Positions 1-11,523 are shown, counted from the stretch's first letter. The stretch: 64,000 nt of DNA from Lycium barbarum (GCF_019175385.1 NC_083341.1:61475800-61539799), one strand, 5' to 3'. The notes: generated by a model from the letters alone, not told the origin. Program-made: numbers and translations.

Positions 1-505
1 CTAATCAAAATCTAACTCAAGTAAACCATAACCTACCTTTTTGACGAACAACTATTTGAATCTCTAAGAATTGTTCGTCTTCTTAGCCTTCATCTGAATC
101 CATAAGCCATAATATTCGTAGGGAATGGTGGGGAGGAAATTAGAAAGGTTTCTTTTTCTTAGTGTCAAGGGTTTTTCTATCATATGGAACCCTAGGTGCA
201 ACCCTTGAGAGTCTTTTGTTGAAAAAAGGAGAGAAAAATAAACTAAGTAACCAAAAATGGGTTACTGCCCCACATGGACCACTACGGCGGTCGCTACGCC
301 GCTATAGCGGTACCGCTATAGCGGTCCCCTGACCGTTATAACGATCAACGTCTTTTCCTGGCCCGCAATTTCTAATTCTTTTCGAGATTGGTTTTTCCCA
401 CTCCCAACCCTTAAAACACATCATGGAGCTTGCTATTTACGACGCTCGACCTAGATTAGACATGGTTTCGCGAAATATTAAATAACGACCGGACGGGTCG
501 TTACA
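1..505 (-). mobile_element. Reverse-oriented gypsy LTR, cut by window start
   Basis: Read on the minus strand, this starts with TGTAACGACCCG at 505, the same start as the LTRs at 8505 and 52295, and runs off the window. Its first bases (ctaatcaaaatctaactcaag) match 63521 onward and resemble about 41960 and 50840, so it belongs to the LTR family that also fills 37671-43007, 49258-51888 and 51909-64000. A CpG-rich palindromic block lies at about 285-360. No coding sequence is expected in an LTR. Confidence 0.75.
285..360. repeat. CpG-rich palindromic block inside LTR
   Basis: Two perfect palindromes lie next to each other: CCGCTATAGCGG at 299-310 and ACCGCTATAGCGGT at 312-325. They are followed by a diverged third unit. 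The block is CpG-rich in AT-rich surroundings. Blocks of the same style but different wording occur in the other LTRs at 9000-9150, 38160-38370, 42690-42880, 51560-51720, 52790-52975 and 60160-60270. Confidence 0.8.
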
Positions 506-2280
506 TAATCTCACATGACTAAGCAATATTCATCCCACATTCTTCCTTTAAAAAAACTACATATCTTTTATAGCTAATGTTCTTAGTACAGCCAAAGCCC
601 TTTAAATACAACAATTTTCACTCTCCCTTTTTTATAGAAAACAGTCATCAAGATATGTTGTTGTACTCTATTCCAAAATCTAGACCAGTGCGTCTTTAAG
701 ACAGCAATGATTCCATACTTAGATCATGACAACAGACCATTAAGAAGAGACATGATCAAATAAGGTCTTACATGCAATATGCTCATTTTATCAGACCTCA
801 GACAGACAAACTTTAATGACACAGTGCATAGCACAAGGAACTCACATAGTTTAAACCCTGAGACCATAAGTGACAAAGTTAAACTCTAGGAACTCAATTA
901 GTTAAGTAGTTCAAAGGGAAACAATATAAGACCTTCAAAACACCATGTCTTCTTAAGGAAATTATAACAAAAACTGATCCACTCAAAGGATGAAGTGGCA
1001 GAAATGCCCTTTTTCAGTAGATTTTAAAGATCTAAATTTAAAGAGTGATATGAAAGCTGTGCCACACACAAGACTACCATAGGCAAATTGTTGCACTTAC
1101 CAGACTAAAAAGGCCAAAGGGCAAGCATGCCAACAGTTTTGAAAATAGGTAATGCATAATACAGTTTAGGCTAGTCCCTTCCATGGGCAGATTTTAAAAA
1201 AAAGAAAGCTTGTTTTAAACAACCTCAACATAGTAGCTTATACCTTTACACTACTTCACAAAGGAAAAAAAATCTAGCCTTGGCAAGAAATAGCTAAGCC
1301 ATTTTACAAAAAAGAAGATAGCACAAACAGTTTGAAATCACATAGCAGTAAAACTGGATCAAGACAAGATCAAAGTGAACTTGTCACAACTAATACACTT
1401 AACAGGATGAGGTCAAGTTGCATTAGATGAACTTATTTAGCCAAGAAACAACTCTACATCCTATATCCATTCAACACACATCCATTTTTTCCTTCCTTTC
1501 TTTAAATAGAACATGATTCCAATGCAGTCTAAGTAAATTAATCAAAGTCAAGGCATGTCTTATATAACACAAGCTTTTCCTCCTCTCCTTTAGAGATAGG
1601 ACAACAAACAGGCGTAGTGGCTATAGAAGTTACTCAACACTCAAACAATTAATTCACTACATAGATCCATATCCCATCACACTTTATAACAATCATCTAG
1701 CACATTCACAGGTTCCCTAAGAAAGGTCCCATACTATCCTCATACAAATTCTGCCAGGCTTAGAAAGTGATTCAAACATGAATTCTTATTAGACTAATTA
1801 GCTGGACTGAACATCTTTTCAGGAAAAGGAAAAATATATCATTGTTGCAGAATCACCACATAAGACTTATTAAACAAATCACAACATCAATAAACTGCTA
1901 ATCTAACTCTACTCTAGATGGCAAACTTCACACTATCAAATAAAACTTCAAATCACCCTATCTTACTCCATTAAGCTTGTCTCCCTTTTTATTTAAACCC
2001 TTAGCAAGCAACAGACCTATCACTGAAAGCTATACTTGACAGAATTTTAAAAAAGTTTAGACAGGTTCCTAGTTTCCAATATTATCTAAATCAGTTAACC
2101 AAAGCTAAATGAACCCAAATTAATCTTATTTAGCTAACAACCAAACAAATATTAAGCACATGACTGAATATAAAAACAAGAGAACTAAATTAAGCTAAAC
2201 ATGATAAGCCTAAACACATTAAAGGATAATTATACTAACAGTTTCATGCTCATAAGCAAACTAAATAGAAGAGAAGTTAC
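506..2280. other. AT-rich stretch without recognisable gene
   Basis: No open frame with recognisable protein similarity and no clear terminal repeats were seen. It may be the upstream part of the LTR-like sequence ending at 3831, because sequence character does not change sharply at 2280, but I could not find a matching 5' boundary or target duplication. Confidence 0.4.
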
Positions 2281-3831
2281 CTTTTGCGAGTGCAGCCACT
2301 AATCGAGATTCAAACTTGAAGATTTACTCCTCTAAGCCCCAAACTCAAGCCACATAACTCAGCAAAAACAATAACAAAGAGAAGAATTTCCCTTTTTCCT
2401 TTCAAAATTCTTTACTTGACTCAGAAAATTCCTCTAAAAGACTTCAAACAAACTTTGAAAGAAATCTTTAAGTATTTCGAGGCTTAATGAGTATATTTTT
2501 CAGAATATATTCAAAACTTCTTCTACAACAAAGAAATAGGATCCTTTAAATAGAAAACCCCAAAACTTCAAAACCTTCTCTAACTCGATGTGAGAGAACT
2601 CCCCTTTTAGAGGTTTCCTCCTCACATCTACTTTGAAGGGTTAGGATTGTATGTAAAAAACGAATGAAGGGTCGGATATTACCCTCAAAAGGTCGATCTT
2701 CTAGGTTCCTAGTGAACTAATAGCAACCTGAGGTTCAAAATCACAAACGACCAAAAGCAATTACAGATTTGTAGAGCATCAACGTTCAACGTTCACAAAA
2801 TAGAGAAAAACATGATAATAAGGACGAGATAACACCTCGTTTGGGTAGAGATAGGTGAAAATCGGAGGAGGCAATTAATGTTTGACCTCAAATCGACCCA
2901 ACCAAGCCTGTAAAAAGCCTTACCAACTCTGTAACTTTGCCAAAAATGGCGGAATAACGACATGAGAGAGAAGGTAGCCCCGCGGCAACTAGGGTTTCCC
3001 TCAAAAGAAACCCTCACAAGCCCCTTAAGGCTCGTTTGCCTCATCTGAGAAAGGGGGAAGGGCTTTGCCCTTATGAGTTAACACTTGGGCTGGGTCTGGC
3101 CCTGTTGGGCTGGACTCTGTCCATTTAAAAAAGAGAGGGGCAGCCCGATTCATATATATATATATATATGTATAAGGGACAAAAATGCGAATTAATGAGT
3201 AGGTAAAAAAAAGATTGATTACTAAACAATTTAATTAAAACTAAATAATCAATTAATTTAAAAACACGACTAATTTTCACAAAATATTGGATTTACAAGT
3301 ATGACCTTAATTGAATTAAAACAATCAATTTTTTTATTTCAACTATGGCCCTATTTGACTAACTAATTGATTACTTCAATTGTAGCCATAATTAAACATA
3401 TAACAAGCAAGCTACAAATATAACCATAATTATCTAAATTAATTATAGTTAATTTGAGAATTTTCCATATAAATTGATTGTGTAGAAATTAAAATTTGGG
3501 GGTAAAAATGATTATTTATTTTAATCAATCAATTTCCTTGAATTAAAATGGGATAAATACTCGCTGATTAATTTCTGATAATTTGGACAATTAAATAAAT
3601 AACTCATTTCTGGTTGAAATTAGTTAAATGCATCATTAATTGCTGTAAAAATAATTTTCAAATGGTGTATTATAGAAATTATTTAACCAAACACTACGGG
3701 TAAAACATTATCTGCATAGTTTATACAATCATTCTGATTTTCTTAACAAAAACATATATTACCCCAGTTAATATTCAAGTACTTTGAGCAATTAAAATAA
3801 ATTATGGGAGGTCAAAAATTAGGTGTCAACA
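2281..3831 (+). mobile_element. Probable Tat/Ogre-like LTR, 3' part
   Basis: The stretch ends in ggtgtcaaca, the usual 3' end of Solanaceae Tat/Ogre LTRs. It is preceded by a long AT-rich U5-like region with many short aattaatt-type repeats (about 3180-3800) and a TA microsatellite at 3153-3169. A tRNA-Arg-type primer site does not follow, so it would be a solo LTR or the end of a 3' LTR. The left boundary is not resolved. A small minus-strand open frame at 2793-3044 matches nothing I know. Confidence 0.35.
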
Positions 3832-3839
3832 CATCTTAT

Positions 3840-5542
3840 CCACACGCTGCTTCAGTTCCACATGCTCTATCGGCACTGATGGACCCCCACTTGGTGCGCC
3901 ACGACCCCTAGAAGTCCCAATGCCAACATTACCACCAAAATCTTCTGATTAAATATCTTCCCCATTATATGAGAGCTCCTTGGACTCATTTTCAAACCTA
4001 CTACGATGCTTGGAGGCATGATGAGTATCCTCATCAGAATTCTCCTTTGGCTCTTTTCTCAACCTACTAGGAGCCTTCGAGCCATTCTTTGATGTAACCA
4101 ATACGGTCACGCCTTCCAATTCAATCTTTAATTTATCTATGATGGGATCATCAACCTCATCATCAAAATGCCAAGAAGTCTTTCATGTAGTCTTGCTCCA
4201 GCTCACGCATTGTGGGGATGATGTAAGGCTGCACAACCTATAAATACGCAAAACATTAGCATTTAGTTTATATTTTTGCAAAAATATTGATAATAGACTC
4301 CAAATATATATATGTGAAATTCCCCCTCCAATCCTAAATTGATCACCTTCAGTAAATCAGTCCATTTTTGTGATGTGCCACCTAAGAATCCTAGGAATAA
4401 GCAGAGGAATTTCATCTGATTTGCCAGTATACAGTCCAAGTATGGGAAAATCTTCATAAGTCCAGACCTATAATGACACAAATAATCGCTAAGTGTAAAA
4501 ATAAATAACACACAGTCTATAATCTACTACACCAGTGGTTTATAACATGTACCATGACTGCCTAGGGGAAGCCGTAGAGAGCATATGATGGTGTCTTCTT
4601 ATCAAGGTGGGTTTGGTGGTGTCTGGGAATGTCTACCTTGTCCATCAAGTATTCCAAGGTGAGTTCAAAGGATTCCTTTCCCCAAGGATAGCTCTAGAAG
4701 AATTCCAAATCATCAACCATTTTAAACCAATCAGGGTCCACACCCCTGGACACATCTTTGGCTATCAAAATTGTATGGAGAAACCATAAAAGACAATATT
4801 TCAACTTTTCTTCTTTATTTAATCTAGGCTCTCTTATCACCAACAATAGCTTTTCTGGTGTAATCTTCTTGTTTCAAGTAACCTTTGAGTAGAATTCTAC
4901 CCCGTTCTTAATTGTCTTGTCCTATCTAGATTGGAAGGGATAGGATCCATAATTTAAACCGGTGATCAATGCAAACTCCTTCAAGCCAAAACACGCAGGC
5001 TTGTCGTTCACGAGGAACCACATTTCACGATTCTATTTATGGACCACATGACGAAGAAGAATATAGTGCATCATCCGTCTGTTGAAATTGATGAAGAATT
5101 TTGATAGCTTTCTAAAGTAACCAAAACAGGAACGCTTCCACATTTCTCTTAGGTTTTGATCTCTCAACACCTTGTTAAATTCAACTAACAACGTCAGCCT
5201 GCTCCTAACAGAAACTTTTGCTGCAAAGGATTCATAATCATCCAGCCAATTGATCAAGCCATACTTTTCAACGTTAATTGTCGTTGCACAATATGGCAAG
5301 GACAAAGGATCAACATCTTTAGCAGCACTAGAGTATTTTGAACCATCCTCAGATACACTCTCAACTCTACTATCAACTCTATCTCTATCAACACTATACT
5401 CATCAATAGGGTCTGAGTAGGATGCACTCTCAGCTTCTACACTTCTTTTTCTTTTTCTATCTCGGCTAAGTTCTTCACCTTTTCTTTTTTTATCCTTACG
5501 ATTTGCATTAGAACGAGTTACAACGTTTAAACCATAGCACAA
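3840..5542 (-). pseudogene. Decayed DUF1985-type transposon-carried gene
   Basis: The first open piece (5542-5033, 169 residues) has a basic, Ser/Asp-rich N-terminus followed by a stretch around WKRSCFGYF that resembles the start of DUF1985 proteins. A TAG stop follows; in the same frame the next residues read NREMWFLVNDKP then FGLKEFALITGL, the best-conserved DUF1985 block. Further blocks, one with a YPWGKESFE core, continue leftward through many stops and frame changes to about 3840. DUF1985 genes are usually found with Ulp1-like protease domains inside Mutator-like elements of plants; I see no Ulp1 catalytic region and no long terminal inverted repeats here. Spliced introns may explain some interruptions, but several stops are inside conserved blocks, so this is a dead copy. 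Function is unknown even in intact relatives. Confidence 0.7.
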
Positions 5543-5800
5543 GAACGGGGGATTCTTTTTCCTCCTCTTCCTCTACACCTAGGCATTTATACGATCTATA
5601 TACAAACAATAGAAACGTTGATCAACCACGATATGAAAATAAGAATAATCGACCAAAAGTCTATTAATAGACCATATATAATTTCAAAAAGCAAAAACAA
5701 AAAAAAACAAAGATCGAAACAAGCAAAATAAGTATAAATAACACACACTTAGATGAAAAAAACGGCAAAACAACAAAGGTTTCGAAAAAAAAGCAGATCT
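5543..5800. other. Upstream flank of the DUF1985 remnant
   Basis: A-rich, without its own reading frame. It would be the leader or promoter side of the minus-strand DUF1985 remnant. A run of A at about 5828-5839 may mark the boundary with the LINE remnant that follows. Confidence 0.3.
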
Positions 5801-5844
5801 TTATGAACACTAATTTTTTATCAAGATCGGAAAAAAAAAATCAG

Positions 5845-6108
5845 GGCAATCTGGAGTTCAAAATGATCATAAAGGATATTACAAGGTTGAGGAAGGATAA
5901 GGAAGTGAGAGTGGAACATGTACTGAGGGAAGGAAATGGATTGGCAGATTTTTTGAATAACTTTGTTTTTGATTTTGCAGGTGAACATCAATTCAATAGT
6001 TACCAATCACTTCCAAGGAAAGCAAGACAGATTTTGAATACTGAAAAAGCACATATGCCATGCATCAGAATCAGGCAAGCCAAAGATCATCAGATTCCAG
6101 GAGATTAA
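5845..6108 (+). pseudogene. LINE RNase H domain remnant
   Basis: The frame opened at 5803 encodes, from about 5845, the C-terminal half of a plant RNase H-like domain (RVT_3 type). The diagnostic core is VEHVLREGNGLADFL followed by a short basic tail and a stop at 6106-6108. In plant L1-type non-LTR retrotransposons this domain sits at the very end of ORF2. The reverse transcriptase and the N-terminal half of the RNase H, with its first catalytic residues, are absent, so it is a 5'-truncated fragment. It lies head to head with the DUF1985 remnant and has no known role in the host. Confidence 0.65.
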
Positions 6109-6620
6109 CACATGAAATAAGGATTCTGCAGGTTTTTAAAACTGCAGTAATCAGGCCTAGAACAGATTTAGTAGATTGAATAGAAGGACTTTTGGACAGG
6201 TTACAACAGTGGTATTAGTGTGATTACATGCTCATTCTATTGTCACATATCCAAAGGATCTTTTTATACAATCATTCTTGAAGGAAAAGGTCAACATTAC
6301 ATAGGTCTGGATCAAACACAGAAACAGCTGAACATGAAGAATTTACTGAAAGAATTCTATTCCATCCTTGAAGCCTGAATTTTAATTCAATGGACTGTGG
6401 ATCCATAGCACCTGGTGAGAGCTTAAGGTGTCAACATGGTATCAAGTCAAGGCCAAAGATTTTGCAATAGACAAGCTTTTAGATTTCCTTTAATTTGGAT
6501 TCATGTATTTTATTCCTTTTATTTTCTGCATTTTTAGCTTTTGTACAGAACTTTGATTTTTATTTTTTTTAATAAAGCACTATCAGGCAATCTGCTTGGT
6601 AGTTTTGATTTTAAAAAAAT
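6109..6620 (+). mobile_element. Probable 3' untranslated part of the same LINE
   Basis: Non-coding sequence directly downstream of the RNase H stop, ending in an A-rich run near 6612-6618. This fits the 3' tail of an L1-type element. I could not find convincing target duplications. Confidence 0.35.
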
Positions 6621-7083
6621 GGAGCTCAAAATGCTCCGACAGAGTTGCAGAGTTGAAGAAATTACCTGTTTACGACAATCAAGGTGTATTGGAACTTGGG
6701 GGAGAGGTGGAAGCTTGAGAGTTCCAAGTAGAAAGAGAAATGAAGAAGTGAAAGGAACGGATGAGAGAGAGAGAGAGAGATGGTCTTTGTATATTTTATT
6801 ACAAGTCACGTGGACTTAAAATGTATAACTTAAAACTTTAAACTTTTTAACATTATGAACAGTACCCCATTTTCATTTTTCTAAACCCTAATACCGAAAA
6901 ATAATTGAAAAAGAAATTGAGTGGCCTTATTCCCAATTAAAACTTGAAAGTGGCGTATGCCACAAATCTTCTCTAGAAACGTTCATCTTGTTATCCTAAA
7001 AGGTACTGAGTCCTTATGAGGTACAATTAATGTAAAAATTATAAAATGTAGTAAATGAAATTTAGACCTTTACCTTAAAGAGA
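6621..7083. other. Unassigned stretch with GA microsatellite
   Basis: Contains a short (GA)n run at about 6764-6780. The piece 7015-7062 resembles 17807-17855 upstream of the RBOHE-like gene (shared words gtacaattaatgta and agtaaatgaaa). No gene was recognised. Confidence 0.4.
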
Positions 7084-7091
7084 CTTCTTAC

Positions 7092-8492
7092 TAGGGCTGG
7101 GCATAAAACATCGAAAATCGAGTTACCAAATCGAATCGGCTATTTCGATTTTTCGGTATTCGGTATTTCAGTTTTTGGGAATAAAAGTAAAAAATTGGGT
7201 GTTTCGGTATTCAATATTTATAAATACACCGTTCGGTAATTCGGTAAATATCGAATACCAAAATGAATACCAATATAGGCCCATTGTATTAAATTACATA
7301 GTTACTAGTCCAGCCCAATAGCCAATAGGCCTACCCATCAGTTCACTTCACACAAATTACACCTAAAAAAAATCCCTAATCGAGCTAAACTCACTTCACA
7401 CCTAATGACCTAAAAATTAAAATCCCTAATCGACCTACCACACACACAAAAGCTCTTGTCAGTTGTCCCTCCAATTCTCACTTTTACAATTTCAAGGTAC
7501 TACATTCCTCCATTGCTCTTGTAAATCTTTACTAATTTAGGTAATCTTTTGATTCAACAGTAAACGGGGCCACTAAGTTTAACAACCAGTTGAAGGAATG
7601 ACTTGTATTGATAAATTATGTCTTGTTATTTTTTTACTTTTCAGGTTCTCTTCACTATTAGTACTAAATCTTGATGGATGTTGGTGAGCAATAAGCCTTG
7701 AATTTCTTGAGCAATGGAGAACTCACTTGAGAATGAGAATGGAGTGACTGGACCGTCATAAGCTTTTAATATTAGCTTGGTTGTAAATATTAACTTATTT
7801 TTCTGTTTAAGACTGAATGTTGAATGTTGATATTGCTGCACATTCTTTCTTCTCTTTGTTTACTTGCGCAGAGCTAACAATTGTTAAGCCTTGGAATTAA
7901 TTTTAAGCTGCTTATCTTGAGGTGGTGTAATTATAACTACATATTCATAATGGATGTTGGACAATTTTATGGAGTTATTGTAATTAGAAAGTTTTGTGTG
8001 TAACTTCAGTAATTATAGAAGTGCATCATGAAGACATGAACTAGTGCACCAGTGTTTTTGATAATTATAGAAGTGTATCAGCAATGAGGGATCTAAATAT
8101 GACTGGTATCTGAGGAAAAAAGAAATTGTTGATTACAGGCCTTCATACTAAAGCAGAAAGCTAGTTTAGAATGTAGAGACTTGAATTCTGTGCTTATCAG
8201 TCATCTGGTTCGATTAGTCCTTACATAAGTCTTGTGCTTGAAAGCATTTTTCATTTAGCCTAGGTACAATGAAGTGCATTTTTGCATCCACTGTTAGGGG
8301 TATTACCATGGATTTCGACTTTAATATGGTATTACCGAATATCGTACCGAACCGAAGTTTGATTTATCGATTACCGAATAACCGAACCGAAGTTTAAAAG
8401 TTCGGTATTTGTATCTACTTTCAATTACCGAGTACTGAATTCTGAACCCCAACTTTGAAAATACAAAATCGAATACTGAATCCCCACCCCTA
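7092..8492. mobile_element. Non-autonomous hAT-like element, 1.4 kb
   Basis: A perfect 8-bp target duplication, CTTCTTAC, lies at 7084-7091 and 8493-8500. Inside it, the left end TAGGGCTGGGCAT and the right end (reverse complement TAGGGGTGGGGAT) form a terminal inverted repeat. Subterminal regions are full of short ACCGAA/TTCGGT words on both sides, typical of this plant hAT group. No transposase frame is present, so movement would need a partner element. The solo LTR at 8505 inserted only 4 bp beyond the right target duplication. Confidence 0.85.
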
Positions 8493-8999
8493 CTTCTTAC
8501 CTATTGTAACGATCCATTTGGTCGTTATAGTCTTTTCATTATTTTCGCCCATTCCCGAGCATTGATTAGCTCACTTTGACCTGAGGGGACTGTTGACATG
8601 CTTCCCGAGGTGTCTAGACAAGATTCGGGCAACTTTTGGGAAATATAGGTTTTAAGTGAAAAATGTTTGACCCGAAGTTGACTTTAGGGTAAACGGACCC
8701 TTTTCTAAATTTCGTCAATTTTGAGAGGTCCGGATGGTCGTTTAGTACTTGAGTGTGTATTTGGTTCGTTTCCCAATGCACTTGGATGTATTTCAGGACT
8801 TGGGTTGGGAAATTGAAATTAAGGCATCGGGGGTTGACTACGTTAACGAGACCTCCGTTGGGAATTCCGAGGCCACGGGCGCGTTCATAGCACGTTTTTG
8901 TGTGTGTCTATGTGTATGGTATGTGAGCAGATGGCCTCAGGAACTAGTCGGAAAATCGGATCGAATTGTGGAATTTGGGAAGTTTTTTGGTGTCTGGTG

Positions 9000-9150
9000 C
9001 CCGCTTTGGCGGCACCAGCACCGCGGCAACGGTACCGCTGGGGGCAGTAACCCTGCCGCTGAAGCGATCCTAGTGTTTTAGCCTTAACCGCTGGGGCGGT
9101 CCCAGTACCGCTAAGGCGGGTGACGGGTACCGCTAAGGCGGGTGACGGGC
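9000..9150. repeat. CpG-rich block with tandem CCGC...GCGG units
   Basis: At least five imperfect units of the type accgct(n)ggcggt, including two exact tandem copies of ACCGCTAAGGCGGGTGACGG around 9105-9150. It sits just upstream of the TATA-like site of the solo LTR. Confidence 0.8.
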
Positions 9151-10059
9151 AGTTAGTAACATTAATAAAGTGATTAAAAGCCCTTAGACCCTCATTATGT
9201 CCCATTTCGATATTTGAGCTTGAGGGAACTATTCTTAAGGATATTTGGAGGAAAATCTTGGAGGTAAGTCTTGCTTATTTCTTCACTCTTTCGTTAACCA
9301 TAATCATGTTAGATTCCCCCTTTTCCTTAAAAAACCCATGGTGATGGGAGTTGAAAGAGAGTTTTGGAAGAACATTATCCCTAGGCTTATGAATGATAAA
9401 TTGGTGATGTTTATGTTAAATATTAAATAATCTAATTTTATTAATCATTTATCTTCCACTTTTAACGTTGAATTTCGTAATCAAAGACTTAGGGTTTATA
9501 CCCAATTTGGGGGTTTTGCTTGAAATCAGAAATTAGGCTAATCCTTGAGTTAAATCAATAATTAGTGGTTGGATTATGATCACCTAGTACTTAATTTCTT
9601 ATTTTGCTTTCGAATTTCCCGTTTGCCCTTGTGGGCCCGTTTCCCCAATTTTTAGGGCTAGAATTGACCTAATTTGAATTATGGCAATATTAGTATCATT
9701 TTTCATGATTTTTAATATAGAATTCGATTATGCTTAGACTACTTTGGTTCTGAGGTTCAACGAAAAGGCAAGGCAAAGGAGTGAGTTGTTGGTGTTGCGG
9801 TTCGGCCATCCAGGTAGGTTATGGCTTACCTTTGGTTAGACTTCGTATAGCGAAGCGCATATTTAGATTATATTGTCGGAGACAGCATGTGAACCTTCGG
9901 GTACGAAGTTGGGTTGGATATTGCCTTAGGTTGGGACATGTTGAGTGTTAGGACTAGCCACCCTGTTATGTGTGCTTAAATTGTTCTATTGTGCTGGGTT
10001 GATGCCATGAGTGGTAGATAGATATTAGAATCTATGTTATCGCGTTGATTGGGATAGAA

Positions 10060-10260
10060 TTGACATACCCGTTGTTGGTATTTGTACTTGGATATGTTGT
10101 TGGCGTACCCACTATTAGTATTTGTGATTCGGTTACATTATTGGCATACGAGCTATTGGTATTGTGATATTGATATATTGATATATTATTGGCATACCCA
10201 CTGTTGGTATTGTGATATGATACATTGTTGGCGTACCTCATTGTTGGTACTTGTGATATT
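10060..10260 (+). repeat. Tandem repeats of about 45-50 bp in LTR
   Basis: Imperfect units built around ttggc(g/a)tacccactattggtatt recur four to five times. Equivalent positions in other LTRs carry unrelated tandem units (39551-39765 and 44130-44270). Confidence 0.75.
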
Positions 10261-10314
10261 GAACTTGATTATTGATGTTGATGCACGCATTCTCACTCAT
10301 TCATGATGCATGGC

Positions 10315-10340
10315 CGATACCCGGTGATGATCCGGTATCG
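10315..10340 (+). other. Hairpin: 9-bp stem with one bulge
   Basis: Left arm CGATACCCGG (10315-10324) pairs with right arm CCGGTATCG (10332-10340) across a 7-nt loop, with one bulged C. It is preceded by CATGGC. A second hairpin at 10615 has the same context but a different, still complementary, stem. Confidence 0.75.
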
Positions 10341-10364
10341 CTGATTGAGTAAACTGATATTTTG

Positions 10365-10640
10365 ATAAACTCCTTTACTTGAGAGATTGTGAGAAGGTCG
10401 ATGTCCGAAGATCAATCCCGAAATCGTTGATTTTATGAAACTGATATTTGATAAACTCTTTTACTTGAGTGATTATGAGCAGGCCGATGTCCGAAGATCA
10501 ATTCCGAAATCGTTGATTGTATGTATGAAACTGATATTTGATAAACTCTTTTACTTGAGTGATTGCGAGATGGCCGATGTCCGATGATCTATTACGGCAT
10601 CTTTGTTGCATGGCCGATTCCGATGATATTTTCGGAATCG
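10365..10640 (+). repeat. Three tandem units of about 80-90 bp
   Basis: Each unit contains GATAAACTC(C/T)TTTACTTGAG and then a GCCGATGTCCGA-like half hairpin. The third unit runs into the perfect hairpin at 10615-10640. Confidence 0.8.
10615..10640 (+). other. Perfect 9-bp hairpin in LTR
   Basis: Arms CGATTCCGA (10615-10623) and TCGGAATCG (10632-10640) are fully complementary, with an 8-nt loop. Compared with the hairpin at 10315, the fifth pair changed from A-T to T-A and the ninth from G-C to A-T, keeping the pairing. Confidence 0.8.
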
Positions 10641-11084
10641 TTGTTAGTGCATGGACTCCGCGGGTCCCCCGGGGTGGTGCCGGTGAGAACCCCCCGTGGG
10701 CAAAGATCCGGGGTCCCGTCTGTCTGTTGGGCAAAAATTCGGGATGGATAACACTTAGACTTCGCAAGTCACGCTGGGTTGTGCTACCGAGACGTCGATA
10801 TTTCCATCCGGATTACATGTGTACACCGCATTTGCATGGCATTGCATTGCACTCATACTATTACTGCATTGCATTGCATTATGACTTGATTTTGATGTTT
10901 GGTGTTGTGTTGTGATATTGGATTGGGTACCTTCAGGCTTGGCACAATTGGAATTAAATGCTCTACGTAGGTGATGACGGATAACTTGAATTGATTGCAT
11001 TGTCTTATACTTGTTAGTTTCCTTGCTTATCTGCTTTATTTTCTAGGTTGTATTAGCTATGCTTAGTCGGCCGATGATGCCTAC

Positions 11085-11137
11085 CAGTACTGTTGTTTGT
11101 ACTGACATGCACTTGCTGCATTCTTTTATAAATGCAG
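11085..11137 (+). other. Two consecutive hairpins near LTR 3' end
   Basis: Hairpin I: CAGTAC (11085-11090), 8-nt loop, GTACTG (11099-11104). Hairpin II: CTGCATT (11116-11122), 8-nt loop, AATGCAG (11131-11137). The pair recurs at 54664-54714 and 61953-62003. Hairpin I also recurs at 39926-39944, 44426-44444 and 40724-40742. Confidence 0.75.
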
Positions 11138-11523
11138 AGTACCAGGTCGGATCCATTTCCGTGACCCGTGGCTTATCGACACTTCAACTTTCTCTCGAGT
11201 TTCCAGGGTGAGCATGGCGTCCGCTAACCTTGAAGACTTTCCTATCATATGTCCTATTTTTCTTTCAGAGACAGACATTTTATCTATTAGTATTCCAGAT
11301 TGTATTATTCTCCTTAGATGCTCTTATATTACGTAGAGTAGACCCTGGGGATGTTTATTGTCATTCCGCTCTTTCTACTACTTATATATAGATATATCAT
11401 GAAACTTACGTATTTGTTCTATTCCACTGTTTAGTTTCATTCTTTCGTATATTATTCATTGGGTTCGCTTATCGAGGTGGAAAGGTAAGTGCCCGCACGG
11501 CCTAAGCAAAATGGGTCGTGACA

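Larger units (their letters stand above)
8505..11523 (+). mobile_element. Solo LTR of a Ty3/gypsy element
   Basis: Starts TGTAACGATCC and ends GGGTCGTGACA, and is bounded by the perfect 5-bp duplication CCTAT (8500-8504 and 11524-11528). No primer site or internal region follows, so it is a solo LTR left by recombination. It is homologous in layout and partly in sequence to the LTRs at 52295 and 59684. In order it holds a CpG-rich block (9000-9150), a TTAAAAGCCC TATA-like site (9174), a GTAAGT splice-donor-like site (9264), tandem repeats (10060-10260 and 10365-10640), strong hairpins (10315-10340 and 10615-10640) and two terminal hairpins (11085-11104 and 11116-11137). Small open frames within it (for example 8749-9081 and 10559-10915) have no support. 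Confidence 0.92.

Noticed and set aside
6541..6819. Overlapping 91-92-residue frames on both strands
   Set aside because: They sit at the LINE tail and a (GA)n run; no similarity or conserved start.
10498..10915. Several overlapping frames of 60-118 residues
   Set aside because: They lie in the tandem repeats and CpG-rich part of the solo LTR, on both strands, without start context or similarity.
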